From assembly GCF_000188255.1 (NCBI RefSeq), contig NZ_GL831081.1:282746-337202 (forward strand): DNA of 54,457 nucleotides. The letters are read 5' to 3'. Both the position numbers and the translations under genes were made by a program. This stretch comes from Actinobacillus ureae ATCC 25976. GTDB taxonomy: Bacteria; Pseudomonadota; Gammaproteobacteria; Enterobacterales; Pasteurellaceae. Shown piece by piece: positions 42,127 to 51,240 of this stretch (the stretch's first letter is position 1; each line of letters opens with the position of its first letter). The notes under the pieces were generated by a model that saw only the letters and a list, made by a program, of their open reading frames with translations, was not told where the DNA came from and did no database searches.

Positions 42127-42891
42127 CTAATCTCCGAACTTAACGGCTAACATATCCCCCAATTTGGCTTTGTGTTGTTGGAAGTTAGTAATACCTAAAT
42201 CTAAAAGCATTTCATCCGCCTGTTCCAAGTAAGTGAGCTTTTCTAATTGCGCCGCATTGAATACTTCTCTTGGCTCTTGAGTGATGCCGTGAGCTTGTTT
42301 CCATTGCTGAATGCTCATACCTACCGCCAATGATGACAACATATTAGATTCATTACTAAATATATGCGGCGGTGTTTCTTTGCCTTGTCGCTCTCTCGCT
42401 CGTTGTAACGCATTACAAACACGTTTATAGGGTGTCATCGCTTCGTTGCGTTTAACTCGCCATTCTTGGCGGTATTGGACCACCATATCAGGCGCAATCT
42501 GTGATAGCGTTTCCTCACACTTGATAAAATACTGCCGTGCTAGTTTGCCTTGTTGGTTGCGCTCTAACATTGCGATTTCTTTTGCAGTTGATAGTGTGAG
42601 GTGGTAATCAGTCTGCTTGCTTGCCCCTCGTACGCCCTGTTTACGTTTCATAATTTTATGAATCGTAAAATAATCCTTACTCTCTCTAAATTGCCCTATT
42701 TCGGCAGCATTTTTAAACCAGCCTGCGAATCGTTGTTTACTCTCTAAGAACTGCCATAAATCACGGGCATTGATTAATTGCTGTGGTAATCCGCCTTTTT
42801 GCAATGTTTGAATTACTGGTAATAATTCATTCAATCCTTTTATCTCACTTTCCCTTTCTAATCGGTTCCAATTGCTTAATTCTTTTCGCAT
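42127..42891 (-). CDS. AntA-type phage antirepressor
   Basis: The N-terminal half carries an AntA-like domain: INARDLWQFLESKQRFAGWF, then ESKDYFTIHKIMKRKQGVRG, and DYHLTLSTAKEIAMLERNQQ, the hallmark antirepressor motif. In phages such as P1, Ant inactivates the lysogeny repressor. The C-terminal half (QWKQAHGITQEPREVFNAAQ) is a second helical domain. ATG 42891 gives a clean start; the frame extends to GTG 42921. No strong ribosome-binding site is seen for either, so expression may be coupled to the preceding small gene, which it overlaps. Confidence 0.8.
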   Translation of the reverse strand: MRKELSNWNRLERESEIKGLNELLPVIQTLQKGGLPQQLINARDLWQFLESKQRFAGWFKNAAEIGQFRESKDYFTIHKIMKRKQGVRGASKQTDYHLTLSTAKEIAMLERNQQGKLARQYFIKCEETLSQIAPDMVVQYRQEWRVKRNEAMTPYKRVCNALQRARERQGKETPPHIFSNESNMLSSLAVGMSIQQWKQAHGITQEPREVFNAAQLEKLTYLEQADEMLLDLGITNFQQHKAKLGDMLAVKFGD

Positions 42892-43114
42892 ATAGCCATA
42901 TTGAAGTTTGCCGGCTCTCACTCTGTCGTATTCGTTGCTCCGCTTCTAAAATCTGAATATGCGTAGCAAGGCAAGTGATAAGCTCCTCAAGCGGGTAGGG
43001 TTCTTCGTCGTTGTACAGGCTCTTAAACGTGAATACGTTCTTATTGCCGGCAGTGTAGTGATCAAATGCGTACTGAATTAATACCGCATTCATCTTGGCT
43101 ATTTCACACTTCAT
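42845..43114 (-). CDS. Island protein of unknown function
   Basis: 89 residues from ATG 43114 with AAGGAG upstream. Contains FDHYTAGNKNVFTFKSLYND and a helical C-terminal end that overlaps the antirepressor start by 47 bases. No family recognised. Confidence 0.55.
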   Translation of the reverse strand: MKCEIAKMNAVLIQYAFDHYTAGNKNVFTFKSLYNDEEPYPLEELITCLATHIQILEAEQRIRQSESRQTSIWLYAKRIKQLEPIRKGK

Positions 43115-43120
43115 ACTGAA

Positions 43121-43510
43121 TCACTCCTTGTATACTCCTTTCACCGGTTTACGTGCTTTGTGCTGTAATTGTGCTTCTGTTGGTGCTGCTAACTGATTAA
43201 GTACGGATTCCGCCACCGTTGGCGGATAGGGAATCGCTGCGTTACGACTTACTGCTTTTCCATTTAGGAAAGTGATTAATCTCTCCGCCAGTGTCTTATC
43301 TGCTAAGAAATAGCGAAAATGCGTACCTCCGTTTTGGTTATGTTCTTGAATACGAATAAATTCAGTCTGTGTAATCGCTTCTAGTTCGTTGATCCCGTTT
43401 CGACCGCTGGTGATGCCTAATTCCCTCATTCCGTCCAGTTCAGAAAAGCCGTTACGGCTTGCTAATAAATAGCTTCCTAACTTTTCCTTGCGTGTAGTAT
43501 TTGCGTTCAT
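43121..43510 (-). CDS. Island protein of unknown function, possible DNA-binding
   Basis: 129 residues with AGAGG before ATG 43510. The segment GFSELDGMRELGITSGRNGI suggests a helix-turn-helix-like fold, and the C-terminus is basic. It sits between AlpA and the small gene at 43114, so a regulatory role is plausible but unproven. Confidence 0.55.
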   Translation of the reverse strand: MNANTTRKEKLGSYLLASRNGFSELDGMRELGITSGRNGINELEAITQTEFIRIQEHNQNGGTHFRYFLADKTLAERLITFLNGKAVSRNAAIPYPPTVAESVLNQLAAPTEAQLQHKARKPVKGVYKE

Positions 43511-43521
43511 AAGCTAGCCTC

Positions 43522-43761
43522 TTACACTTGATTACCGGCTAACTTATCAATAGCCTTGGTACTGTTTGCCGATAACGTGCTAAGCCCTCTTTCGTTGTTG
43601 ATTAAATCATTAAGCCATTGTTCTACGTCCTATGATTTCCAACGTGAAGCACGCCCTATCTTGATAGGCGGGGAAAGTTTGCCTGCTTGAACTTGCTTGT
43701 AGATAAAAGCACGACTAAATCTGCTTACGGCTTGAATATGTTTGATAGTTTTGAGTTCCAT
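43522..43761 (-). pseudogene. alpA: AlpA-family excisionase/regulator with an in-frame amber codon
   Basis: From ATG 43761 the frame encodes the MerR-like fold of AlpA regulators: SRFSRAFIYKQVQAGKLSPP, then IKIGRASRWKS. TAG at 43630-43632 (codon 44) interrupts it, and the same frame continues DVEQWLNDLINNERGLSTLS to TAA at 43522. Without the stop the protein is 79 residues, the family length. AlpA activates excision or operon expression in P4-like islands, so the lesion would block mobilisation. Confidence 0.8.
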
Positions 43762-43918
43762 TGAGTTTTCCTTGTGTTGGTGTTTGTCAATGGGTGTATT
43801 TTGAAGGGTTCAAAATAAGGAATTCGGAATTTAAATATGGAATTTTGCGGAAAATAGAAATTTCTAATTTCCACAATTTAAGACTTGAAAAGTGAAAAAA
43901 AATGATAGATAAAATAAA

Positions 43919-43951
43919 GCCCCTTCAATGTTGTGCTGAACATTGTGGGGC
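43919..43951 (-). terminator. Terminator after the 43993-44814 gene
   Basis: GCCCCACAATGTT pairs with AACATTGAAGGGGC with a small bulge; on the minus strand TTTATTTT follows. Confidence 0.75.
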
Positions 43952-43992
43952 GTGAGATTATTTCTTACGAATAGGATAAGTATTAAAAGGGT

Positions 43993-44814
43993 TTAGCTAT
44001 TTAGCCATTTTTCGAGGGTTCTACCAAAAACTGGAAAGGTTAAGCCCTTTCTTTCAAAGGTGTTTAAAATAGCGTTCTTTTCTGCTTTCTTATAGCCTGT
44101 CTGTATATCTCCTTTCTTCTCTATAAAATATTGTCTAGGGTTCTTTGCCATATCTTCACTGCCATAAACTGCAATTAAAGAAAAAATAAAATCAGTTTTC
44201 TTCTTATCGGTTCTTGCTAACCCGTTAATGCTGCTAGTTAGTTCTTTTTTCTCTTTTGGTGTTATGTTTAACAGGTTAATTCGGTCTTTTAAGTCTTTGT
44301 GTTTGCTGGCTGCTTCGTTTTGTTCTTCTATTAAAAGCAGTTGGTCATTCTGTGTTTTCGGTTGCTGGGTTGATTTGATGTTTTTTCTCTGTTCTATATC
44401 CTCCCTAATCGCCTCAAACATTGCCTTTAATTCAAAATAGTTAAATCCTAAATTCTTATAATCTTCAACATCTGAACCTTTTTCTATCTCTTTTAGGGCT
44501 TTACCTAAAACAGTTAACGGTAAAACCGGCGGATCTGTAAAATCAAAAGGTTCATAATCAGATACATCATAAAGCGTTATATCATTGTGTAATACCTTGC
44601 GAAAATAACATAGTCTTTGCTTGAAAAATTTTACTGGGAACATTTCCCCACATTTAAAAATTAACTCATCAAAAATTTCACTAAGAGAAATAAATTCCTT
44701 CTCTAAATCCCATTCAATTAAATCGAATAATGAAGGAGTCTTTAGCTGTTCCTCATCATTTTTGACAATCTCGAAAATATAATCACTATAAAAATAATGC
44801 TCTTTTACACGCAT
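43993..44814 (-). CDS. Uncharacterised cargo-like gene of the island
   Basis: 273 residues, soluble, acidic in the first half and Lys-rich in the second, with no membrane segment or signal peptide. The N-terminus reads MRVKEHYFYSDYIFEIVKND; the C-terminal part NPRQYFIEKKGDIQTGYKKA and ILNTFERKGLTFPVFGRTLE suggests a small helical, possibly DNA-binding end. It is AT-rich, has its own terminator, and stands apart between the leader region and alpA, so it may be independently regulated cargo. I do not recognise a family and assign no function. Confidence 0.6.
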   Translation of the reverse strand: MRVKEHYFYSDYIFEIVKNDEEQLKTPSLFDLIEWDLEKEFISLSEIFDELIFKCGEMFPVKFFKQRLCYFRKVLHNDITLYDVSDYEPFDFTDPPVLPLTVLGKALKEIEKGSDVEDYKNLGFNYFELKAMFEAIREDIEQRKNIKSTQQPKTQNDQLLLIEEQNEAASKHKDLKDRINLLNITPKEKKELTSSINGLARTDKKKTDFIFSLIAVYGSEDMAKNPRQYFIEKKGDIQTGYKKAEKNAILNTFERKGLTFPVFGRTLEKWLNS

Positions 44815-45334
44815 AAAAAAAACTTAGCTTATGTACTTGTGGAATTTAAATTTACTGTACAAAATAGCAATTCTGATGACAAGAATTGACAAATAAAGAA
44901 AAAGCCTAGTTACTTGTTTTATAAGGGAAAAATTTTTAACTTGTGAAAGTGGTTAATTTATGCTAATGAAGATAGAAGTCTACTGGCGTACAAGATTGTA
45001 ATATTGTTTATATACAATCCTTTGGAGCGTAAGAGGGAGTTTACCTTGGTATTAGTAGCTAAATTTGAGCCAATAAAGTAGTGGGGATTCATCGCAACGG
45101 CTTAGTTGTGGTTATATGACCATAGCTTATTAACGTTTACTCGTTTTGGTGTGCGGCGTGGGGATTTCCCCCATGCTGCCCTAATTTATGAGGCTTGTAC
45201 CTAATTCGACATCAATCGTCATCTTTTAAGCCCTTGTGCTGAATGGAAGGTTTCTTATAAAATGAGGTAAAAGTCTTGTGCCGGCTTGTTCCTAGATCGT
45301 AGTAGCTTATTACTCCATGAAAATATTTTTAAAT
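44815..45334. other. Non-coding region upstream of the island operon
   Basis: No credible gene. It holds a strong hairpin at 45152-45180 (GGCGTGGGG-ATTT-CCCCCATGCTGCC with G-T pairs) and a sequence, GTTGTGGTTATATGACCATA near 45104-45124, that resembles GCGGTTGTTATGACCATA at 37517 on the other side of the island. Confidence 0.45.
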
Positions 45335-45505
45335 GATGATGCCTAAAAATCGTAAAATCTGCCGAAAACCGCGCGACCCTAACCCCGTGGAAAGGGTATC
45401 CCCTCAGGAGTACCTTTTTATATTCAGGTTTTACGACATTAAGGCGGTAGCTCTCCTCAAATTTGAGGCAACCGACTCAATATTGAGCCGGTTAGTCATA
45501 CCTCT
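45335..45505 (-). ncRNA. Candidate C4/CI-like antisense immunity RNA
   Basis: A hairpin-dense stretch between the integrase and the island operon. On the minus strand it has AACCGGCTCAAT-ATTGAGTCGGTT (12 pairs, one G-T), CCTCAAATTTGAGG (perfect palindrome), then GGTACTCCTGAGGGGATACC and CTTTCCACGGGGTTAGGG. The last segment is complementary to mRNA upstream of the internal Icd start. Position and partners (icd, ant) match the C4 RNA of P1 and the CI RNA of P4. A 65-codon plus-strand frame here is probably a by-product. Confidence 0.5.
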
Positions 45506-45509
45506 ACTA

Positions 45510-46730
45510 TTAAATAGTCGCCACCATTGAACAACGCTCTACATAATCCCCCCACATTTGCATCACACCTATACGTTGTTCTAAGTAGGTGGATTTGTTA
45601 TAGGCTTGGCTAACCACATTCCCCACACTATGCGCTAGGTAAGCTTCTGCCACTTCGTGCGTTACGTCATTATCAGCTAGATAGGTTCTAGCTAAAGACC
45701 GCATACCGTGAGCGGTCAAAACATCTTTATAGCCCATTCGCTTAAGTGCCATATTTGCCGTGCTGCTATTCATATGTTCAGCCGGTTTACAGTAATGCGG
45801 GAAAACGTGTTTTAAATGCCCTGTAATCGGTTTAAGTCGTTCAAGCACTCGGATTGCTTGCGTTGATAGTGGCACAATATGCTGTAAACGTCCTTTCCTC
45901 GTTCCTTTCATCTTTTCCGGTGGGATTGTCCACAATCTTTTTTCTAAATTAATCTCTGCCCATTCAACACTAACCGCTTCACGGGGGCGAACCATCGTTA
46001 GTAGTTGCCATTGAATCAAGTAACGGGTTTGCGGTTCAATATGAGCATTTGCAATCTTTGCCATTAGCTCGGGCAATTTATCAGGTGGAATAGTAGGGTT
46101 GTTTTCCTTTTGCTTCTTCGCAAACATTTCTCCAATCGTCGAACAAGGATTGTATTTTACGAGTCCGCCATTTACCGCAAAATTCATGATTTCGTTGATC
46201 ATACGAATTAAGCGATGCAAGGTATCATTCAGATTCTTTTTATAAAGTGGTTGTAATGCAGTAACCACAACAGGGGCGGAAATCTCATTAAGTGATAGGT
46301 GTCCTAAGTAAGGCAAGGCATAAAGCTCTAATCGACGATACTCTTTATTTATGGTGCTTTCCTGTACCTCATCACGCTTCTTTTCTCGCCATTTTTCAGA
46401 AAGGTTTTTAAAGGTGTTGGATTTCTCAAAGTTTTTTTGTTCTTCGAGTTGTTGGCGGTAGATTTTAGGATCAATACCTTTGGCTAATAGCTGATTGTAT
46501 TCATTGCGGATTTCTCGAGCTTGCTTCAAGGAAATTTCCGGATACACGCCTAAACCTAAATTAGACCGATTTTTAGCATTAGGCTTAAAGTAGTTAAAAA
46601 TCCAATTTTTCGCCCCGTTTGGTTTAATTCGTAAATATAATCCGTTGCCGTCAGATAGGTTGTACTCTTTATCTTGCGGTTTAGCTTTATCTACTTCGGT
46701 ATTAGTAAGGGGCTTTGTAGTTCTTGCCAT
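45510..46730 (-). CDS. int: P4-type tyrosine recombinase (integrase)
   Basis: The integrase has an N-terminal DUF4102-type arm-binding domain (LTNTEVDKAKPQDKEYNLSD, GLYLRIKPNGAKNWIFNYF), a core-binding domain and the catalytic domain with Arg in MVRPREAVSVEW, HGMRSLARTYLAD (His-x-x-Arg), HSVGNVV and Tyr in YNKSTYLEQR. It is 406 residues from ATG 46730; the frame begins at 46739. P4-type integrases usually use the 3' end of a tRNA gene, and a tRNA-Ala lies 172 bases beyond the start codon. Three AGTGTTAC-type repeats lie at the promoter. Confidence 0.93.
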   Translation of the reverse strand: MARTTKPLTNTEVDKAKPQDKEYNLSDGNGLYLRIKPNGAKNWIFNYFKPNAKNRSNLGLGVYPEISLKQAREIRNEYNQLLAKGIDPKIYRQQLEEQKNFEKSNTFKNLSEKWREKKRDEVQESTINKEYRRLELYALPYLGHLSLNEISAPVVVTALQPLYKKNLNDTLHRLIRMINEIMNFAVNGGLVKYNPCSTIGEMFAKKQKENNPTIPPDKLPELMAKIANAHIEPQTRYLIQWQLLTMVRPREAVSVEWAEINLEKRLWTIPPEKMKGTRKGRLQHIVPLSTQAIRVLERLKPITGHLKHVFPHYCKPAEHMNSSTANMALKRMGYKDVLTAHGMRSLARTYLADNDVTHEVAEAYLAHSVGNVVSQAYNKSTYLEQRIGVMQMWGDYVERCSMVATI

Positions 46731-46731
46731 A

Positions 46732-46798
46732 TGTAACACTCATTTTAGTAACACTAATTTTTGTTATTTGTGACGATGTTACTTACAGTGTTACTAAA
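46732..46798 (-). promoter_or_regulatory. Inverted repeats in the int promoter region
   Basis: TTTTAGTAACACT (46742-46754) and AGTGTTACTAAAA (46786-46798) are perfect 13-base inverted copies; a third GTAACACT at 46732-46739 touches the start codon. They look like operator or arm-type sites. Confidence 0.55.
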
Positions 46799-46841
46799 AA
46801 TCAATGATTTCAGAAGACGCGAATTGACAATAAAAGACAAT

Positions 46842-46875
46842 AAAAAAAGCCTTAAAGCGTTGTGCTATAAGGCTT
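46842..46875 (-). terminator. Terminator of the gltX/tRNA-Ala transcript
   Basis: AAGCCTTA and TAAGGCTT pair around 13 bases; on the minus strand TTTTTTTATT follows. Confidence 0.8.
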
Positions 46876-46910
46876 GCGTAGACGTTTATTTACATCAGTT
46901 TATTTTGAAT

Positions 46911-46987
<77 letters not shown>

Positions 46988-47035
46988 AAAAGTGGCAACA
47001 TAATAAATGCCGCCACTTTAGCTGTCAATAGGAAA

Positions 47036-48475
47036 TTATGCTTGCGCTTGAATAAACTCAATCGCTTTTTGGATACGGGCTAAAGTACGTTCACGTCCGA
47101 CTAATTTTGCTGTGATGTCCATTGACGGCGATTGCCCCGAACCGGTTACTGCTAAACGGAACGGCATCCCCACTTTACCCATACTGATTTCTAAATCAGT
47201 TGCTGTTGCGTTCATCGCATCGTGAATCGCTTCTACACTCCAATCCGTTAAAGCGGTCAATTTTTCCAATAATTTTGCAAGTGGTGCAACCGCTTCCGCT
47301 TTGAAGTTTTTCGCTGCGGCTTTTTCATCATAACCGTCAAATTCTTGATAGAAATAACGGCTTGAGGCAGCTAATTCTTTTAATGTTTTCTCACGTTCGC
47401 TTAATACCGGAATAATTTCTTCCAATGTAGGACCGTTTGACGTATCAATTGCTTGATCATTCATATGCCACGCTAAATATTTCGCTACGTGCTCTGCCGG
47501 TAAGCTACGCATATAGTGTTGGTTTAACCATTGTAATTTATCGGTATTGAAAGCACTTGCCGATTTGCTAACTGAGTGAATGTCGAATAATTCGATCATT
47601 TCTTCACGGCTAAAGATTTCTTGGTCGCCGTGAGCCCAGCCTAAACGTACTAAATAGTTTACTAAGGCTTCCGGTAAATAACCGTCATCACGATATTGCA
47701 TTACGCTTACCGCACCGTGGCGTTTTGATAATTTTTGACCGTCATCACCGTTAATCATTGATACGTGAGCATAAGTCGGAATCGGTGCACCTAATGCTTT
47801 TAAGATATTGATTTGGCGAGGTGTGTTGTTGATATGATCTTCACCACGTACAACGTGAGTAATACCCATATCCCAGTCATCTACCACCACGCAGAAGTTA
47901 TAAGTCGGCGAACCGTCTGTACGGCGAATAATTAAATCGTCTAACTCACTGTTACTGATTTCGATACGGCCACGTACCGCATCTTCAAATACTACTGAAC
48001 CTTCTTGTGGGTTTTTAAAGCGCACAACATGAGGTTCATCTGCCGAATGTTCGTGATTACCTAAGCAGTGACGGTCGTAACGAGGTTTTTCTTTATTTGC
48101 TTCTTGTTCGTTACGTAAGTTTTCTAAACGTTCTTTTGAACAGTAGCAACGGTACGCTAAACCTTGCTCGAGCATTTGATCAATTACTTGGTTATAACGA
48201 TCAAAACGTTTGGTTTGATAGTATGGACCATGTTCCCAAGCGAGATTTAACCACTCCATACCTTCAAGAATTGCTGCAGTTGCTTCCGGTGTAGAACGTT
48301 CTAAGTCGGTATCTTCGATACGTAATACAAATTCACCGTTAAAATGTTTTGCATATAACCAAGAATATAAAGCGGTACGTGCACCACCAACGTGTAAATA
48401 GCCGGTCGGGCTAGGCGCAAAACGGGTGCGCACTTTTACATTCGGATCTAAAGGGAAAAGAGTTTCGATATTCAT
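47036..48475 (-). CDS. gltX: Glutamyl-tRNA synthetase
   Basis: Class I synthetase that charges tRNA-Glu. The 479-residue protein from ATG 48475 has the HIGH-like motif [16 protein letters not shown] at residues 18-33 and the KMSKS-like motif GQKLSKRHG. The frame begins 16 codons further upstream, but [20 protein letters not shown] is the normal start. It is followed by tRNA-Ala and a terminator. Confidence 0.97.
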   Translation of the reverse strand: MNIETLFPLDPNVKVRTRFAPSPTGYLHVGGARTALYSWLYAKHFNGEFVLRIEDTDLERSTPEATAAILEGMEWLNLAWEHGPYYQTKRFDRYNQVIDQMLEQGLAYRCYCSKERLENLRNEQEANKEKPRYDRHCLGNHEHSADEPHVVRFKNPQEGSVVFEDAVRGRIEISNSELDDLIIRRTDGSPTYNFCVVVDDWDMGITHVVRGEDHINNTPRQINILKALGAPIPTYAHVSMINGDDGQKLSKRHGAVSVMQYRDDGYLPEALVNYLVRLGWAHGDQEIFSREEMIELFDIHSVSKSASAFNTDKLQWLNQHYMRSLPAEHVAKYLAWHMNDQAIDTSNGPTLEEIIPVLSEREKTLKELAASSRYFYQEFDGYDEKAAAKNFKAEAVAPLAKLLEKLTALTDWSVEAIHDAMNATATDLEISMGKVGMPFRLAVTGSGQSPSMDITAKLVGRERTLARIQKAIEFIQAQA

Positions 48476-48636
48476 TATTGTCAGCCTATTAAGTAATTTG
48501 CCGAGAACGGCTTTTTTAAACAAAAGATTTGTCTATTCTACTACGGTTAACCTAGCGGTTGAAGGTTAAAAAACGTAAAAAATGAGGGTTTTGGACGAAA
48601 AATTCAACAAACAAGCCAAAATGTTAAAAAAAGGGT

Positions 48637-48664
48637 TTGACGATAGGTGAAAAATCTCTATAAT
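48637..48664 (+). promoter_or_regulatory. Promoter of the tRNA-Val cluster
   Basis: TTGACG at 48637-48642 and TATAAT at 48659-48664 with a 16-base spacer, 15 bases before the first tRNA. Confidence 0.85.
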
Positions 48665-48679
48665 GCCACTCCACAACAC

Positions 48680-48755
48680 GGGCGATTAGCTCAGTTGGGA
48701 GAGCACCTCCCTTACAAGGAGGGGGTCACTGGTTCGAGACCGGTATCGCCCACCA
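48680..48755 (+). tRNA. tRNA-Val (TAC), copy 1
   Basis: 76 bases with CCA; anticodon loop CTTACAA on a CCTCC/GGAGG stem gives anticodon TAC. Confidence 0.97.
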
Positions 48756-48802
48756 CTTTCCAATAAGTATTTCGTGTTGATTACAATCTAATAATTGAAA
48801 AC

Positions 48803-48878
48803 GGGCGATTAGCTCAGTTGGGAGAGCACCTCCCTTACAAGGAGGGGGTCACTGGTTCGAGACCGGTATCGCCCACCA
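48803..48878 (+). tRNA. tRNA-Val (TAC), copy 2
   Basis: Identical to copy 1; the start of the spacer after it (CACTTTTCAACAAGTATTTCG) resembles the spacer after copy 1. Confidence 0.97.
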
Positions 48879-48928
48879 CTTTTCAACAAGTATTTCGTTT
48901 TTCAATTCCCTTTGATGAAATCTCAAGT

Positions 48929-49004
48929 GGGCGATTAGCTCAGTTGGGAGAGCACCTCCCTTACAAGGAGGGGGTCACTGGTTCGAGACCGGTATCGCCC
49001 ACCA
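48929..49004 (+). tRNA. tRNA-Val (TAC), copy 3
   Basis: Identical to copy 1. Confidence 0.97.
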
Positions 49005-49054
49005 CTTTAGATTTTCATCATAAACTTCAAGCTATAGCAAATGCTATATCATGG

Positions 49055-49130
49055 GGGCGATTAGCTCAGTTGGGAGAGCACCTCCCTTACAAGGAGGGGG
49101 TCACTGGTTCGAGACCGGTATCGCCCACCA
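49055..49130 (+). tRNA. tRNA-Val (TAC), copy 4
   Basis: Identical to copy 1; no strong terminator hairpin is visible directly after it. Confidence 0.97.
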
Positions 49131-49381
49131 CTACTTCTTATCCTATTCTTTAATTCATTATCAAATAACATTTAAAATTTGCTATTTTACCCTCTATCTT
49201 TGCATTTCATCACTTTTTTGCGATCTTGATCGAAAATTTCAGATTAAAAACTTCCCATTTCGTTTAAAAATCACTAGCCTTAAACCTTATAGACGAGTAA
49301 AATTTGCGGTCTTTTTATTTTATCAACCTGCAAAACTAATCCTTTTGCCGTAAACCGTGTAACAACGAGGCTTTTACTCTC

Positions 49382-50563
49382 ATGTCAGAACAAACCCAAA
49401 CTTGTGCGAGCGAAATTCAAGCAATGAATGCCGCAGTGCAACACCCTAAATCAGAAAAAATTAACCTAATGAACTTGACTCGCCAAGAGATGCGTGAGTT
49501 ATTTGCCGAAATGGACGAAAAACCGTTTCGTGCCGACCAATTAATGAAATGGATTTACCATTTTGGTGAAGATAATTTCGATAATATGAGCAATATCAAT
49601 AAAGTATTGCGTGAAAAATTAAAACAAATTGCAGAAATCAAAGCACCGGAAGTATCTGTCGAGCAGCGTTCAAGTGACGGCACAATCAAATGGGCGATGC
49701 AAGTAGGTGATCAGCAAATTGAAACCGTGTATATTCCGGAAGCGGATCGTGCGACTTTATGTGTTTCTTCACAAGTAGGCTGTGCGTTAGCCTGTAAATT
49801 CTGTTCAACTGCTCAGCAAGGTTTTAACCGTAACTTAACCGTTTCTGAAATTATCGGTCAGGTATGGCGAGCTTCAAAAATCATTGGTAACTTCGGTGTA
49901 ACCGGTGTGCGTCCGATTACCAACGTGGTAATGATGGGGATGGGTGAACCGTTACTTAACTTAAATAACGTGATTCCGGCAATGGAAATTATGTTAGATG
50001 ATTTTGCTTACGGTTTATCTAAACGTCGTGTAACGCTTTCAACTGCGGGCGTAGTGCCGGCATTTGATATTATGCGTGAAAAAATTGATGTGGCATTAGC
50101 GATTTCATTGCATGCGCCGAACGATGAATTGCGTGATGAAATTATGCCGATTAACAAAAAGTATAATATCAAAATGTTGATGGATTCTGTGCATAAATAC
50201 CTTGAAGTATCGAATGCGAACCACGGTAAAGTGACGATTGAATACGTGTTATTAGATCACGTTAATGACGGCACGGAACACGCGCATCAGTTAGCCGAAG
50301 TATTAAAAAATACGCCGTGTAAGATCAATCTCATTCCATGGAACCCGTTCCCGGAAGCACCTTACGGTAAGAGTTCAAATAGCCGTGTGGATCGTTTCCA
50401 AAAAACCTTAATGGAATACGGTTTTACGGTTATTGTACGTAAAACTCGTGGTGACGATATTGATGCCGCTTGCGGTCAGCTTGCCGGTGATGTCATCGAC
50501 CGAACCAAACGTACCATGGAAAAACGTAAGTTTGGCAAAGGTATTGCGGTGCAAAACCATTAA
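49382..50563 (+). CDS. rlmN: Dual-specificity 23S rRNA/tRNA methyltransferase RlmN
   Basis: A radical SAM enzyme that methylates C2 of A2503 in 23S rRNA and A37 in some tRNAs. The 393-residue protein has the CxxxCxxC cluster motif in [15 protein letters not shown], the partner region [14 protein letters not shown], and a C-terminal catalytic cysteine in [12 protein letters not shown]. It is followed by pilF, the usual neighbour in Pasteurellaceae. Confidence 0.96.
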   Translation: MSEQTQTCASEIQAMNAAVQHPKSEKINLMNLTRQEMRELFAEMDEKPFRADQLMKWIYHFGEDNFDNMSNINKVLREKLKQIAEIKAPEVSVEQRSSDGTIKWAMQVGDQQIETVYIPEADRATLCVSSQVGCALACKFCSTAQQGFNRNLTVSEIIGQVWRASKIIGNFGVTGVRPITNVVMMGMGEPLLNLNNVIPAMEIMLDDFAYGLSKRRVTLSTAGVVPAFDIMREKIDVALAISLHAPNDELRDEIMPINKKYNIKMLMDSVHKYLEVSNANHGKVTIEYVLLDHVNDGTEHAHQLAEVLKNTPCKINLIPWNPFPEAPYGKSSNSRVDRFQKTLMEYGFTVIVRKTRGDDIDAACGQLAGDVIDRTKRTMEKRKFGKGIAVQNH

Positions 50564-50617
50564 CCAATTTCTCCCTAAGCAACTCAAGCGAAGGGAGTAT
50601 ATCTTGAGGAGAACAAT

Positions 50618-51166
50618 ATGAACCTTGCAAAATTTTTGCGAAATTTGACCGCTTGTATGCTGTTATCTGTGCTGTTCGGTTGTTCTTCTCAGCTTCCTAT
50701 CTCTCAAACCACTTTTAATCGTTCGGAAGCAGTTAAAGCGCGTATCAATTTAGCCTTAGCGTATCTCGATCAACATGATTTACCCAAAGCGAAAGAGAAT
50801 ATTGATAAAGCGCTAAGCCATGATCAAAACGATTACTTACCTCATTCCGTTTTAGCTTATTACTATCAGCAAATCGGTGATCAAACTCATGCGGAACAAG
50901 CGTATCAGCAAGCATTGAAATTAAGTGATAATCGTCCGGATGTCTTAAATAATTACGGCACTTTTCTGTGTAAACAAGCTAAGTTCAGGCAGGCGTACCA
51001 ACAATTTGAACAAGCAGTGCAAAGCGAACAACCTTATTATCATCAAGCCGATAGCCTCGAAAATATTGTGTTGTGTGCCAAACAAGAGCCGAATTTAGCT
51101 AAAGTAAACGAAGCGTTAAACCAATTAGAAAAGTTAGATAAATCAAGAGCGGCGGCACTACGCTAG
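50618..51166 (+). CDS. pilF: Type IV pilus biogenesis lipoprotein PilF/PilW
   Basis: A TPR lipoprotein that helps PilQ secretin assembly in the outer membrane. The 182-residue protein has a lipobox LFGC at residues 19-22 and TPR segments (ARINLALAYLDQHDLPKAKE, LPHSVLAYYYQQIGDQTHAE, VLNNYGTFLCKQAKFRQAYQ). A reverse uptake signal is inside codons 10-14. GAGGAGAACAAT precedes the ATG. rodZ/ispG, which follow in H. influenzae, are not found here. Confidence 0.88.
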   Translation: MNLAKFLRNLTACMLLSVLFGCSSQLPISQTTFNRSEAVKARINLALAYLDQHDLPKAKENIDKALSHDQNDYLPHSVLAYYYQQIGDQTHAEQAYQQALKLSDNRPDVLNNYGTFLCKQAKFRQAYQQFEQAVQSEQPYYHQADSLENIVLCAKQEPNLAKVNEALNQLEKLDKSRAAALR

Positions 51167-51240
51167 CTCGAACTTTTATTTTTGGGCATTGTCTTTTTTA
51201 CTGCTAAAATAAAGCGAATTTTATTTGTTAGGAAAACGCA

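Noticed and set aside
45333-45530. 65-codon plus-strand frame (KNRKICRKPRDPNPVERV...)
   Set aside because: It lies over a hairpin-dense region opposite the candidate RNA, has no ribosome-binding site, and overlaps the end of int.
48818-49353. Plus-strand frames across the tRNA-Val cluster
   Set aside because: They are made from the repeated tRNA genes and are not proteins.
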